Source: Acidobacteriaceae bacterium KBS 83 (lineage in GTDB: Bacteria > Acidobacteriota > Terriglobia > Terriglobales > Acidobacteriaceae). From it: a DNA stretch of 64,000 bases. Within the stretch, counting starts at the first letter, position 1. Each line of letters begins with the position of its first letter. The stretch spans positions 124,001 to 188,000 of the forward strand of contig KB906740.1 in assembly GCA_000381585.1 (NCBI GenBank). The letters are read 5' to 3'. The position numbers and the translations under genes are program-made. Below, in pieces: positions 46,570 through 56,268 of the stretch. The notes below the pieces were generated by a model. The model searched no databases. It saw only the letters and a program-made list of their open reading frames with translations, and was not told the origin of the DNA.

Positions 46570-47508
46570 TCACTTGAGAGGAAAGCAATCCAGGTCATTG
46601 GCAAACGCCATCGGCCCTGAATACCGTCGCCGTATCTCCACCTGCGTCTCCTTCTCTTTTCCAAGAGTCCGCAACATGCGGTGAGACAGCACCAATTGTT
46701 TGACATGGGCATTTCCGGCGATCGTGCCGATGACAGACGGCGGCATATGGAGCCGTCTTTCCACTCCCGTCGCACCCTCCGGGACCGCGTTGTGAGCGAC
46801 GAATATGTCTGCATTCGTTGCCAGCAGTGTCAGGCCTTCACCTTCTCCGTTCGTATCTCCGCTGAAGACGATTCGCTTTCCGCCAATCTCCACCCGCCAG
46901 GCCAGCGCGGGAAATGCACCATGAATGACGCGCACCGCATACACCGCCAGCTCGCTATTGCGAAACACGACCACCGGCACCGCGCCGGCATCCACATTGT
47001 GCGGTTGTAATTGGTAGCCTCCCGGGGAGTCCGGCGTCACCAGATCGCTAAGATAACGCCACGCACCGTGTGGCTCGCTGAACAAGTCGCCCACAAATTC
47101 TGTCGTCGAAGGCATGTATTCGTTTCCCGGCGGTCCGAATATCGGTAACGGATGTTTGCGATCTTCAAACCAGGAAGAGAAAATCAGGGCGGGGAAATCG
47201 CCGCTGTGGTCGATATGAAAATGGCTGAAGAGAAAAATATCCACTTCAGACATCTTTGCATCGCTTTCTCCAAAGCGGAGAGCGCTGCCCCCTCCCGCGT
47301 CCACCATCACCCGCGCCTTCCCGTTCTCCCAGACGAGATAGCTGCTCGAGGCGCGCTTATCCTCCAGCTCCGGGCCACCGGAGCCCAGCACCTGCACCGC
47401 CACGCCTCGAGCACCGCAGGATTGCGCCGTTGCACGCCGAGCCTCGCACACAAAGAACAGCGAGACGAGAATCAGTAGAGCCTTCGCCGGTAGCCTGAGC
47501 GCATACAT
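46570..47508 (-). CDS. Exported metallo-beta-lactamase-fold hydrolase
   Basis: The 312-aa protein has a signal peptide (MYALRLPAKALLILVSLFFV…, ending ATAQ). The zinc site is clear: FSHFHIDHSGD (HxHxDH, near residues 102-107), then VIHGAFPALAW, FSGDTNGEGEG and a final SHRM, like the RNase Z/arylsulfatase-type MBL branch. GSGGP near residue 42 and a VDAGGGSALRF loop are typical of that branch. Substrate unknown. The frame opens upstream to 47655 and would overlap the cupin gene; the ATG at 47508 is preferred because it begins a proper signal peptide, though no SD is visible. A diverged paralogue is at 61740. Confidence 0.85.
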   Translation of the reverse strand: MYALRLPAKALLILVSLFFVCEARRATAQSCGARGVAVQVLGSGGPELEDKRASSSYLVWENGKARVMVDAGGGSALRFGESDAKMSEVDIFLFSHFHIDHSGDFPALIFSSWFEDRKHPLPIFGPPGNEYMPSTTEFVGDLFSEPHGAWRYLSDLVTPDSPGGYQLQPHNVDAGAVPVVVFRNSELAVYAVRVIHGAFPALAWRVEIGGKRIVFSGDTNGEGEGLTLLATNADIFVAHNAVPEGATGVERRLHMPPSVIGTIAGNAHVKQLVLSHRMLRTLGKEKETQVEIRRRYSGPMAFANDLDCFPLK

Positions 47509-47606
47509 AGAAGAAATTCGGGATCCCCCGGCTGACATCGGCGAGCGGAACTCGCCATCAACAGAGTGCCTCATCCTGCCGAAGCGAGGGGTTAGATCAG
47601 CAAACC

Positions 47607-48155
47607 TCAAACATCCGCAAACCGCCGACCCACCGCATTTCCCCGGCCGACCCACTCCGCCAGCGCAAACAGACCGCGCTGCAAAAACAAAGGCACCCCC
47701 GGCAGGAATCCCTCACTGATCCGGATAAAGTTCAGCCGCGCGATCAAATTGCGCGGCAGGCCATCCCTTGCCGCGCCGCCCGCGTTCGCCACCGCATATG
47801 CCATCTCGAAGGCCGCCACCACGCCGCCCGGCGGCCGCGTCTCCACGGTAAAGGTGGTCCACTCATCGCGGTCGTTGCCGAAGGTGTGTGGCTGCCCAAT
47901 CTCCGCGGTCACACGCTGACCCGGACCGAGCGTCACCCGCCGCCGCTCCCGCCCCAGGTAGAAGTCGAGGGCACCCTCCATCACCGTAAATGTCTCCGCG
48001 AAAGCGACGTGATAGTGCAGTGGCGGACTCGGCCTGCGCGGTGGAATCCGCACCGCGTACAACTGCCGCACCCCACCGCTCTCGAGCATCGTCAGCGTCT
48101 CACCCGTCACATCGTTTCGGATCGTCTCGCCACTTTGCATAGGTTCGAACCTCAT
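47607..48155 (-). CDS. Cupin-domain protein
   Basis: The 182-aa protein has a conserved-barrel cupin: PPLHYHVAFAETFTVMEGALDFYLG (motif 1 His/His/Glu, near residues 47-68) and QRVTAEIGQPHTFGND (motif 2 Pro-His, near 80). A C-terminal tail of about 60 residues is helical and hydrophobic (FLPGVPLFLQRGLFALAEWVG). A single metal site is likely; the activity (small-molecule binding or dioxygenase-like) is unclear. The start could be 48155 or 48140: 48140 has GAGG at a fair distance, 48155 none. A 12-bp palindrome overlaps this start region. It is upstream of the MBL gene by 98 bp. Confidence 0.8.
   Translation of the reverse strand: MRFEPMQSGETIRNDVTGETLTMLESGGVRQLYAVRIPPRRPSPPLHYHVAFAETFTVMEGALDFYLGRERRRVTLGPGQRVTAEIGQPHTFGNDRDEWTTFTVETRPPGGVVAAFEMAYAVANAGGAARDGLPRNLIARLNFIRISEGFLPGVPLFLQRGLFALAEWVGRGNAVGRRFADV
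48141..48152. promoter_or_regulatory. 12-bp palindrome at the cupin start
   Basis: AGGTTCGAACCT is a perfect palindrome lying between the two possible start codons of the cupin gene. If the downstream start is used it is exactly where a repressor would block translation or transcription. It is also the shape of a tRNA T-arm, but no tRNA surrounds it. Confidence 0.3.
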
Positions 48156-48236
48156 ACTTGTTCGATACCGCAGCCTGTCGGGAGTCTCAGGAATCACGAG
48201 AAGTCAGTCATGACCACGATCGTCCACGCCAGGGCA

Positions 48237-48287
48237 TGTCATCCCGACCGAGGCGGCGAAGCCGCGAAGTGAAGGGATCCGCTTTTT
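48237..48287. repeat. GTCATCCCGA…AAGGGATC intergenic repeat
   Basis: TGTCATCCCGACCGAGGCGG runs into a GGCGGCGAAGCCGC hairpin, then GAAGTGAAGGGATCC and a CTTTTT run. Elements of this 'GTCATCC(C/T)GA…GAAGGGA(T/C)C' type are scattered between genes in many Acidobacteria, to my knowledge. Only one copy is recognised in this window, so the identification leans on background knowledge. Confidence 0.45.
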
Positions 48288-48451
48288 CCCATCCCTCCTC
48301 GGCGAAAGTCTTCAAAGCCCAGCAAATAGCACAAAACCCAGTGTTTATAGGGGTCGCGCCACGTTACACGGCGTGTCCATAGTTGCTGCGATAGTCTGGC
48401 GCGGTCCTTGTCACCCCGAAACTTACGACTATCCGGGTCCTGTATGCCGAC

Positions 48452-48479
48452 GGCCCGGGCATCCCGTCTGGGCCTTTTT
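48452..48479 (+). terminator. Free-standing Rho-independent terminator
   Basis: GGCCC (48452-48456) pairs with GGGCC (48470-48474), with extra pairing GGG/CCC inside, and TTTTT follows on the plus strand. No gene precedes it within 300 bp on that strand, which leaves an untranslated transcript as the likeliest client. Confidence 0.6.
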
Positions 48480-48804
48480 AGGACCGCCACGCCGATGTCC
48501 GGGGCGGTCACTCCCAGTACCCGGAACCCTACGCCCAATTGACGCGCGGTGTCCCGCGGGGTCGGCGGCGATCGTCGGCAGGCGGGTTTAATCGGTGTGC
48601 ACGGGGGTCGAAACCAAGGCCCGGATCAATCCGGCAAACGAGGCAGGAATCCTGTCTGGAGGTAAGGATTCCCGGTCCCGGCGCGCCGCCCGTACACAGC
48701 GCGACGTGGCGCGAATCGGGCCAAATCCAAAAAAGTTCGCGGACGCACCCTGGAAATTGTTACTATGCTCGCGCTATCGGCTCCTCCCCCGAGGGGGTTG
48801 TCGC

Positions 48805-48984
48805 ATGTTTTCGACTGAGCTGTTTTCTCATCGAAGAAACAAGGATGGAACCATCGTTTCCATCTGCGCCCGCTGCTATTTGACGGTAGGCACCGCGTGG
48901 AACGAATCAGAACTCCCCAAAATCGAACATAGCCATACCTGCAATCCGGACTGGCTGTTTCGCTGGCAACTACTGAGCCGCTAG
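48805..48984 (+). CDS. 59-aa Cys/His small protein ('RNKDG' type)
   Basis: The peptide starts MFSTELFSHRRNKDGTIVSI and continues with CARCYLTVGTAWNESELPKI and then EHSHTC near residue 49. CxxC (residues 21-24) and a later HxHxC-like group could bind zinc. Small proteins with an HRRNKDGT..SIC..C core recur in Acidobacteria as far as I recall; function unknown. The start is well supported by GAGGGGG seven bases upstream; a longer in-frame reading from 48595 has no family-like content. A strong hairpin terminator lies 206 bp downstream (49191). Confidence 0.7.
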   Translation: MFSTELFSHRRNKDGTIVSICARCYLTVGTAWNESELPKIEHSHTCNPDWLFRWQLLSR

Positions 48985-49152
48985 CAGGTATTGCCGCCCG
49001 ACGGTCGCACACAGGGCAAACGGACTGGCGTCTGACATCTGCTGTTCGCTCCCGTGCGAATCATCGTGACTCGCGAACACGATCCCAATTCCGGAACCCA
49101 CCCCAAATTTCCGCCTCAAATTCCCCCAAGGCTGGCAAGTTAATTCCGCAGA

Positions 49153-49374
49153 CTCGATACACTGGAAATAGGGGCAATATCCAAGACCAAAGCCACGGCT
49201 CAGGCCGTGGCTTTTTCATGCCCGTGAGTTATTTGGTTGGAGGACTTTACCGCTAAACCTTTTGAAATGACGACTTTAGTCTGCGGGAAGACAGATAAAC
49301 CTGTCATTCCACGAAACTTACGGCCACCGCTTCCGTGACGTGAGGCGGAGGGGGTAGCGGGTAACGTGACCCGG
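49153..49374 (+). repeat. Dispersed ~225-bp repeat, copy A
   Basis: Compared base by base with the reverse complement of 61281-61508, this stretch matches along its full length with scattered differences. Shared blocks include ACTCGATACACTGGAAATAG, a hairpin AAGCCACGGC/GCCGTGGCTT, TTTGGTTGGAGGACTTTACC, TAAACCTTTTG, ATGACGACTTTAG, and a GGTAACG…GACCCGG end. There is no open reading frame. It is either a non-autonomous mobile element or a structured untranslated element. Confidence 0.8.
49191..49217 (+). terminator. Terminator hairpin within repeat copy A
   Basis: AAGCCACGGC pairs perfectly with GCCGTGGCTT around a TCAG loop and runs into TTTTT on the plus strand. It would end transcripts from the small gene at 48805; on the minus strand the T-run is poor. 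Confidence 0.75.
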
Positions 49375-49406
49375 CTCAGACCCGCCCATGCCGCAGGTCA
49401 GATCGG

Positions 49407-50474
<1,068 letters not shown>

Positions 50475-50512
50475 AAGAGCCAAGATGAGCTTCGCTGCCG
50501 TGAGGATGCAGC

Positions 50513-51286
50513 TTACGGCGAAGCGGCCTTGTGGAACGCGGTGTCCATTCCCGGCGGCGACGGCAACGGAATCTGCTGCGCATCGAGCCCCACCAGCCGA
50601 TCGCCATCCAGCCGGTAGATGGATGTCTCGCTGCTCGCCGCCAGCGTATAGATGGTCGCCGTAGGATCGGCTGTTCCCTTGCTGCTCGTCCATGACCCGG
50701 TCATCACACTGGTCAGCGTTCCCCCGGGCGCGTCCTTGTACGTGCGTCGCAGCACGAACGGCGTCTCGCCCGGCGCGCGGTAGAGAACAAGATGCTCCGC
50801 GAGTCCGCTGCAGTCGCCGCACGGCTCCGTGCGCTCGTACGCACCTACCTGCTCCATCTGCGATACCGGCGGCTGTTGCGCCTCCTCGGGACCCAGCGCC
50901 TCGCCCGCAACCACGAGCTGCACGGTGTACGTCTTCTTGGGCGTCGCTGCGCGCGAGGCCGAGTTTCCATAGACCAGCGTCAGCTCGCCGTCGCCCTCGC
51001 CAACAGCGCGCCACGCGAATCTGCTCGTGCCCAGGTCGCTCATCCGGCCGCCGAAGACGCGCTGGGTCTTGCCCAGCTCCATAAGCTGCTGCGGCGCATG
51101 CCCCCGTACGCCCCACTGCAGCCCGGCAACAGGGTTCGTCTCCAGCTCAATACGCAGCACATCCCCCGGGTGCAGTGCCACCTGCACGCGCGAGCCATCC
51201 CTCTCCGTCAGTCGCACGGCAACTGCGTGCGCGCTGGAAGCGAGTAGAAAGGCGGTGAACGCAAGCCGAAGGCACCGATGCAGCAT
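50513..51286 (-). CDS. Exported chagasin-like (I42) inhibitor fused to an NlpE-like domain
   Basis: The 257-aa protein has a signal peptide (1-21, ASSAHA). Residues 25-130 match the I42 cysteine-protease-inhibitor layout: NPVAGLQW (51-58, equivalent to the NPTTGxxW loop), strands through LTLVYGNSASRA, and VQLVV. Residues 145-257 resemble the copper-resistance/outer-membrane-sensing NlpE domain: EPCGDCSGLAEHLVLYR with CxxC (Cys156, Cys159), then FVLRRTYKDAPGGT and TGSWTSSKG. The fusion is uncommon. It may link periplasmic protease control with envelope or metal sensing, which is inference. It has no lipobox. It is divergent from hisS, with only about 55 bp between. Confidence 0.72.
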   Translation of the reverse strand: MLHRCLRLAFTAFLLASSAHAVAVRLTERDGSRVQVALHPGDVLRIELETNPVAGLQWGVRGHAPQQLMELGKTQRVFGGRMSDLGTSRFAWRAVGEGDGELTLVYGNSASRAATPKKTYTVQLVVAGEALGPEEAQQPPVSQMEQVGAYERTEPCGDCSGLAEHLVLYRAPGETPFVLRRTYKDAPGGTLTSVMTGSWTSSKGTADPTATIYTLAASSETSIYRLDGDRLVGLDAQQIPLPSPPGMDTAFHKAASP

Positions 51287-51341
51287 CGGTGCGATTCTAG
51301 CCTTCTGCACTCGTGCCGATACACTAATGCCAGCACCAGTC

Positions 51342-52649
51342 ATGAGCCAGACCCTGAAAGCTATCCAGCCGTTGAAAGCTGTGCGCGGCACCCGCGACCT
51401 CCTACCGCCCGAGACCGAACTGTGGAACCACATCGACGCCACCGCGCGCCGCGTCTTCGCCCGGTACAACTTCGGCGAGATCCGCACCCCGATCTTCGAG
51501 GACACCCAGCTCTTCGCCCGCGGCGTGGGCGAGGAAACCGACATTGTCTCCAAGGAGATGTACACGTGGGAGGACAAGGCCCGCGCGCAGTCGGAGAAGG
51601 CCCAGTCGCTCACGTTGCGGCCCGAGAACACTGCGGGAGTCGTTCGCGCCTGCATCGAGCACAAGCTGGGCGAGCAGGGCCTGCTGCAGAAGCTCTACTA
51701 CATCGGCCCGCAGTTCCGTCGTGAGCGTCCGCAGAAGGGCCGTTACCGCCAGTTCTTCCAGATCGGTGCGGAGGTCATCGGTCCGCCGAGCGCCGGGTCG
51801 GAGTCGCCGCTGCGTGATGCCGAAGTGCTGGAGATGCTGGCTACCCTGCTCGACGAACTGGGCATCACCGGCTGGCGCCTGCTCATCAACTCCGTCGGAA
51901 CCCCGCAGGACCGCCCGCGCTACATCGCGACACTACGATCTGCATTGCAGCCCGTGGTCGGCCAGATGTGCGCCGATTGCCAGCGTCGCGCGGAGACCAA
52001 TCCATTGCGTGTGCTCGACTGCAAGCACCCTGAGGACCAGCCGATCATCGCGACCTTGCCGCGCATCTGGGACTCGCTCGACGAGGAGTCGCGTGCCCAC
52101 TTCGAACAGGTCTGCGAAGCCCTGGATGCGTGCGGCGTGCCCTACGAGCACGACCACCGGCTTGTCCGTGGCCTGGACTACTACACACGCACCACCTTCG
52201 AGTTCCAGCACGGCGGCCTCGGCGCACAGAATGCGCTGCTTGGTGGCGGCCGCTACGACGGTCTCTCGGAGGCAATCGGCGGCCCGCGTGCCCCGGGTAT
52301 CGGTTTTGCCATCGGCGAAGACCGCCTGGTGCTGACGTTGCAGGCGCAGGCTGAAACTGCAAGAGCGGATCGCGCAGATGCCTACATCGCACCGATGGGC
52401 GAGGCGAGGAATGCAATGGCACTTGGACTGGCGCGTGAGTTGCGCGCGGCAGGACTGCGCGTCGAGCTGGGCGATGGAAGCTTCCGGCTGAAGAAGTCCT
52501 TTGAGATCGCCGACAAGCTAGCGCGCAAGATCGCGATCCTAGGTGAGGACGAGGCCGCCTCACGTATCCTGACAGTGAAAGATTTCGCTACCGGCGAGCA
52601 GATGAAGGTGCCCTGGGCCGAGCTCAAGGCCCACCTGCTGCCGCACTAA
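51342..52649 (+). CDS. hisS: Histidyl-tRNA synthetase
   Basis: The 435-aa class II enzyme charges tRNA-His. It has KAVRGTRDLLPPE (start of the catalytic domain, residues 11-23), motif 2 region LTLRPENTAGVVRA and RRERPQKGRYRQFFQ (near 90-125), the histidine-binding HRLVRGLDYYTRTTFEF (near 280), GGGRYDGL and a C-terminal anticodon domain (ADAYIAPMGEA on). An ATG 15 bases earlier (51327) could also be used; TACACT at 51320 reads as a -10 region, implying a very short leader, and no SD is clear for either. It is followed after 17 bp by aspS, so the two synthetases probably form one operon. Confidence 0.95.
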   Translation: MSQTLKAIQPLKAVRGTRDLLPPETELWNHIDATARRVFARYNFGEIRTPIFEDTQLFARGVGEETDIVSKEMYTWEDKARAQSEKAQSLTLRPENTAGVVRACIEHKLGEQGLLQKLYYIGPQFRRERPQKGRYRQFFQIGAEVIGPPSAGSESPLRDAEVLEMLATLLDELGITGWRLLINSVGTPQDRPRYIATLRSALQPVVGQMCADCQRRAETNPLRVLDCKHPEDQPIIATLPRIWDSLDEESRAHFEQVCEALDACGVPYEHDHRLVRGLDYYTRTTFEFQHGGLGAQNALLGGGRYDGLSEAIGGPRAPGIGFAIGEDRLVLTLQAQAETARADRADAYIAPMGEARNAMALGLARELRAAGLRVELGDGSFRLKKSFEIADKLARKIAILGEDEAASRILTVKDFATGEQMKVPWAELKAHLLPH

Positions 52650-52666
52650 ATTCCAAAGGAACGCAA

Positions 52667-54505
52667 TTGCTCGACTTTCTTGGAACATTGCAGCGCACCC
52701 ATACCTGCGGGGAGCTTCGCGCCGGCGATGCCGGCAAAGACGTTGTGCTGATGGGCTGGGTCAATCGCCGCCGCGATCACGGCAACCTCATCTTCCTCGA
52801 TCTGCGCGACCGCTCTGGCGTCACGCAGATTGTCCTCGACAAGGACATTTCTCCCGAAGGTCACGCGAAGGCCGAACAGGTGCGTCCCGAGTACGTGGTT
52901 GCCGCAAAAGGTACGCTTCGCCGCCGCGACACGAGTGCTCTCAATCCCAAGATGCCGACCGGCGAAGTCGAGCTGGTGGCTAACGAACTCTCGGTTCTGA
53001 ATGATTCACGCGTGCCGCCATTCTCGCCCGCAGAGGACGCCATCGCGAACGAAGAGGTCCGGCTGCAGTATCGCTATCTCGATCTGCGGCGCCCGGAGAT
53101 GCAGGCCAATTTCGCCCTCCGTCATCGGGTCGCGCTCGCGATTCGTAACTATCTTTCCGCACAGGGATTCTTGGAAATCGAGACCCCATTCATGACGCGC
53201 TCCACGCCGGAAGGAGCACGCGATTATCTCGTGCCCAGTCGCGTTCACCCTGCGCATTTTTACGCCCTGCCCCAATCGCCGCAGTTGTTCAAACAGATCC
53301 TGATGATCTCAGGCTTCGATCGCTACTTTCAGATCGTGCGTTGCTTCCGCGACGAGGATCTGCGGGCGGATCGCCAGCCGGAGTTCACGCAGATCGACCT
53401 GGAGATGACCTTCCCGCAACAAGAGACGATCTTCGCGGTGGTCGAAGGCTTTCTAAAGGCGGCATTTCACGAAGCCGGAGTTGATCTTGTGGGCGGCTTC
53501 CCGCGGATGAGCTTCGACGAGGCAATCCGCTTGTACGGCATTGACAAGCCGGATATGCGGCTGCCTGCCATGACAGATGTCCGGAGTGTCATTAGCCCAC
53601 AAACGGCCGGGACTTTGAAGACGACTGCCGCCCTGCCGGTGATCGCTGTCCGGATTCCAAATGTGGGCGAGCTTTCGCGTAAGGAGCGCGACGATCTGCG
53701 GCTTCTGTATCCCCAGAAGGTGGCGACGCAGAAAATTAGGGCGCTCGACGATTTCAAGCGACTGGAAAAGTCCTTCCCAGAAGAGATGGCCAAGGTTCGC
53801 ACTGCTACCGGCGCACAGGAGGGCGATCTGCTGGTGCTGGTCGTAGCGGACGGCGAGACAGTACCCGAACAGCGTGTGGTCGGGAAACGGCTTCCACCTC
53901 GCGACCGCGAGCTCTTCGAGGCGGCCGGCCAGGTGCGTCTGGCGCTGGCGCAGCAATTCGCTTCACGTCACCGTGCGTTTGAGAAGAAAGGCACCGCTGA
54001 CGATTACAAATTCCTCTGGGTTACGGATTTCCCGATGTTTGAGTGGGATGAGGATGGAAAAACGTGGATTGCTGCGCACCATCCGTTCACTTCTCCGGAT
54101 GAAGATGATCTGAAGGCAGGCCGTCTCACCAGCGATCCGGGCGCAGTGCGTGCGCTCGCATATGACATTGTGCTGAACGGTACCGAGCTTGGTTCAGGTT
54201 CGATTCGTATTCATCAACGGGCGGTGCAATCGGAGATTTTCCGAGCTTTGGGAATGACCGACGAAGAGGCAAAAGAACGCTTCGGCTTTTTTCTTGAAGC
54301 GCTGACCTATGGGACGCCGCCTCATGGCGGGATCGCTCTGGGTCTGGATCGTATTGCGATGATCCTGGCCGGCGCCCCCAGTCTTCGTGAGGTGATTGCG
54401 TTCCCCAAAACAGCGAAGGCGATTGACCTGATGGTGGATGCGCCCACACCCGTTTCGGATACCCAAATGCGGGAGTTGCATATCAGGCCAGTTCTGAAGG
54501 GCTAG
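52667..54505 (+). CDS. aspS: Aspartyl-tRNA synthetase
   Basis: The 612-aa class II enzyme is of bacterial length. The N-terminal OB anticodon domain starts with [20 protein letters not shown] and holds [15 protein letters not shown] (residues 34-48). The catalytic core shows motif 2 [18 protein letters not shown] (near 225) and motif 3 [13 protein letters not shown] (near 550). A GAD-type insertion domain lies between. A His where E. coli AspRS has Leu (RRDH) resembles non-discriminating enzymes, see findings. The start is TTG with AAAGGA six bases ahead. It lies 17 bp after hisS; the downstream Wzi-like gene converges. Confidence 0.95.
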   Translation: MLDFLGTLQRTHTCGELRAGDAGKDVVLMGWVNRRRDHGNLIFLDLRDRSGVTQIVLDKDISPEGHAKAEQVRPEYVVAAKGTLRRRDTSALNPKMPTGEVELVANELSVLNDSRVPPFSPAEDAIANEEVRLQYRYLDLRRPEMQANFALRHRVALAIRNYLSAQGFLEIETPFMTRSTPEGARDYLVPSRVHPAHFYALPQSPQLFKQILMISGFDRYFQIVRCFRDEDLRADRQPEFTQIDLEMTFPQQETIFAVVEGFLKAAFHEAGVDLVGGFPRMSFDEAIRLYGIDKPDMRLPAMTDVRSVISPQTAGTLKTTAALPVIAVRIPNVGELSRKERDDLRLLYPQKVATQKIRALDDFKRLEKSFPEEMAKVRTATGAQEGDLLVLVVADGETVPEQRVVGKRLPPRDRELFEAAGQVRLALAQQFASRHRAFEKKGTADDYKFLWVTDFPMFEWDEDGKTWIAAHHPFTSPDEDDLKAGRLTSDPGAVRALAYDIVLNGTELGSGSIRIHQRAVQSEIFRALGMTDEEAKERFGFFLEALTYGTPPHGGIALGLDRIAMILAGAPSLREVIAFPKTAKAIDLMVDAPTPVSDTQMRELHIRPVLKG

Positions 54506-54517
54506 CGACCCCATCAA

Positions 54518-56218
54518 CTAGTGGCCGACACGCAGGTGCGGGTACCAGGTCATCTGGATGGAGGTCGTGAAGTCGCTCTTTCGCCCGGATGCGAGGACTG
54601 GCACGGTCCATTGTTCATACTGCGCCAGCGCGTTCAACTCTAGATTCTTTTTTACGCGCACGATGGCGTTCGCGGCGAACAGGTTCTGCGTGGTGCCGCC
54701 GGGCACGAAGTCTTTCGCGGATTTGGCGTTGCGATAATTGAATATGATTCGCTCCTGCGGCGAGAGCCAGTAGGTAAGCCACGCCTCTCCCCCCTTGCCC
54801 TCGCGTCCGATCCAATTGCCCAGCAGGTAGCCGCTGTCGGTGTATACATCCCGGTACACGACCTCCCAATAAATGTATGTGCCGCCGACACTGTGCGGAG
54901 TTGGCGGATCGGTGTAGACGGCTTCGGCGCGGAAGTCTAGCTTGGGCGCTCCGGGAAAGTGAGAGATATAGATGCCGGGGTTGATGGCAGCATGGCGCGG
55001 CGCAGCTACCGGCGACACGTCATCGTGAATGATGGAATCCGAATACAGCGTCACCCAATTACGCAAAAAGGGAAGCCGATAGTTGAAGTCGAAGCTGGCG
55101 TGGCGCGCCCCGGGATCATTCCGCGAGAATTTTTCCGAGGCAGGCACATTCTGAAAACTGGAGAAGCTATGCCAGAACGTTCCAAAGGTGAGCGGCACGT
55201 GCCCCTGACCGGCAAACATGACGATGCGTGAAAAGCCGAACTCCAGATTGGGCGTTGGCTTGAAATTGACCTTGCCAGTATGCACCCATGGCTGATTTGG
55301 GTAGCGATGGCCCTTCAGATCACCGAAGGTCGCTTCATAGCGAAACGGCCCCAACAACCGGGAGAGCAGTGGAATTTTGAGCGGTTCGACGCGATCGATG
55401 CGCAGTCCGTACATCCCCTGAGCATTGGTGCTCCATGCCATTGCGCCGCTCTCGCCTGGCCCCCACCAATTCTCGCTTTTGCCGACGGAGATTTCATTAT
55501 TCAGGATGTGATACGAAATGTAGGCATCGATGAGCCGAAATTCGTTGGTTGTGTCTACGGGTGTCGCGGGCAACAGATCCGCCTGGTCCATGGTCGCAAT
55601 CGTCTGACGAACGCTGAGTGGATACGCCGCGCGGCCCGGTGCGTGCTGAAATTCGCCGCGCACCTTCATGGAAAGGCGAACATCCTCTGCGCGTGCGCTG
55701 AAACCTGCCAACCCGTTGAAGCCGCCTTCATACGCGCGCCCGTAATCATTGATCAGCGTTGAGCCGAAATGCGAAGAGTCATTGAGTGGCCGGCCGCTGA
55801 TATACATCGCACGCCCATAAAGACGATCGAGTTCTGCATGCGCGTTCGAACGAGTGGGATCAAGCGCATCGCGATCGCTCGAGAGCTCGCGCCCTAACGC
55901 ATTGAAGAGTTCGCGCGCCTCGCGGTTGCCGGGCGAACTCGGCGGACCGTCGAAGATGGCGGATTGGGATGCCTGGAGCATATGAAGTGCACTGAGACGT
56001 GTCCAGGGACGCAGACCCAGAAAAGCCGTATCGAGATAACCCAGCCCGTAAAGTCGCTCTAGAGCCGGGTACATCCAACTGTCCATCGAGATGTAGACGG
56101 AACCCGAGATGTTGTCGCCTGTGGGAGAAAGGATGACGGGAGTCGCAGCTTGCTGTGCGTAACTGGAGAGGCTGAAAAGCACGGCGATGACCGCCACAAA
56201 AGCAGACAAACGACTCAG
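54518..56218 (-). CDS. Wzi-family outer-membrane capsule-assembly protein
   Basis: The protein has about 566 aa, with a signal peptide (SRLSAFVAVIAVLFSLSSYAQ) and a beta-barrel rich in Tyr/Trp/Asn strands. Wzi-type phrases include YISMDSWMYPALERLYGLGYL near residue 45 and SVGKSENWWGPGESGAMAWS near 250. E. coli Wzi anchors group 1 capsule at the surface; here an exopolysaccharide-surface role is likely. The ATG-type start is unclear: a TTG at 56209 has no good SD, but a CTG at 56218 has GAGGTG exactly five bases upstream and gives a better charged N-terminus, so 56218 is used. It converges with aspS 12 bp away. Confidence 0.8.
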   Translation of the reverse strand: MSRLSAFVAVIAVLFSLSSYAQQAATPVILSPTGDNISGSVYISMDSWMYPALERLYGLGYLDTAFLGLRPWTRLSALHMLQASQSAIFDGPPSSPGNREARELFNALGRELSSDRDALDPTRSNAHAELDRLYGRAMYISGRPLNDSSHFGSTLINDYGRAYEGGFNGLAGFSARAEDVRLSMKVRGEFQHAPGRAAYPLSVRQTIATMDQADLLPATPVDTTNEFRLIDAYISYHILNNEISVGKSENWWGPGESGAMAWSTNAQGMYGLRIDRVEPLKIPLLSRLLGPFRYEATFGDLKGHRYPNQPWVHTGKVNFKPTPNLEFGFSRIVMFAGQGHVPLTFGTFWHSFSSFQNVPASEKFSRNDPGARHASFDFNYRLPFLRNWVTLYSDSIIHDDVSPVAAPRHAAINPGIYISHFPGAPKLDFRAEAVYTDPPTPHSVGGTYIYWEVVYRDVYTDSGYLLGNWIGREGKGGEAWLTYWLSPQERIIFNYRNAKSAKDFVPGGTTQNLFAANAIVRVKKNLELNALAQYEQWTVPVLASGRKSDFTTSIQMTWYPHLRVGH

Positions 56219-56268
56219 GAGAACACCTCGAATGCAAGACTGCGTTCTTTGATCTTACTTGGCGATCC

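Larger units (their letters stand above)
48156..48804. other. Gene-poor intergenic region with repeat and terminator
   Basis: About 650 bp without a credible protein gene on either strand. It holds a GTCATCCCGA-type dispersed repeat (48237-48287), a free-standing terminator hairpin (48452-48479) and, near its right end, a TTACTATGCT stretch at about 48763 that could be the -10 region for the small gene at 48805. The part between 48340 and 48480 could encode a small RNA, since a terminator ends it with no gene in front. Confidence 0.4.
48985..49406. other. Intergenic region dominated by a dispersed repeat
   Basis: About 420 bp without a gene. From 49153 to 49374 it is copy A of a repeat whose inverted partner is at 61281-61508. 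The part before 49153 shows nothing recognisable. Confidence 0.6.

Noticed and set aside
48141-48152. A tRNA T-arm-like AGGTTCGAACCT
   Set aside because: No acceptor stem, D-arm or anticodon arm can be built around it and it lies in the start of the cupin gene.
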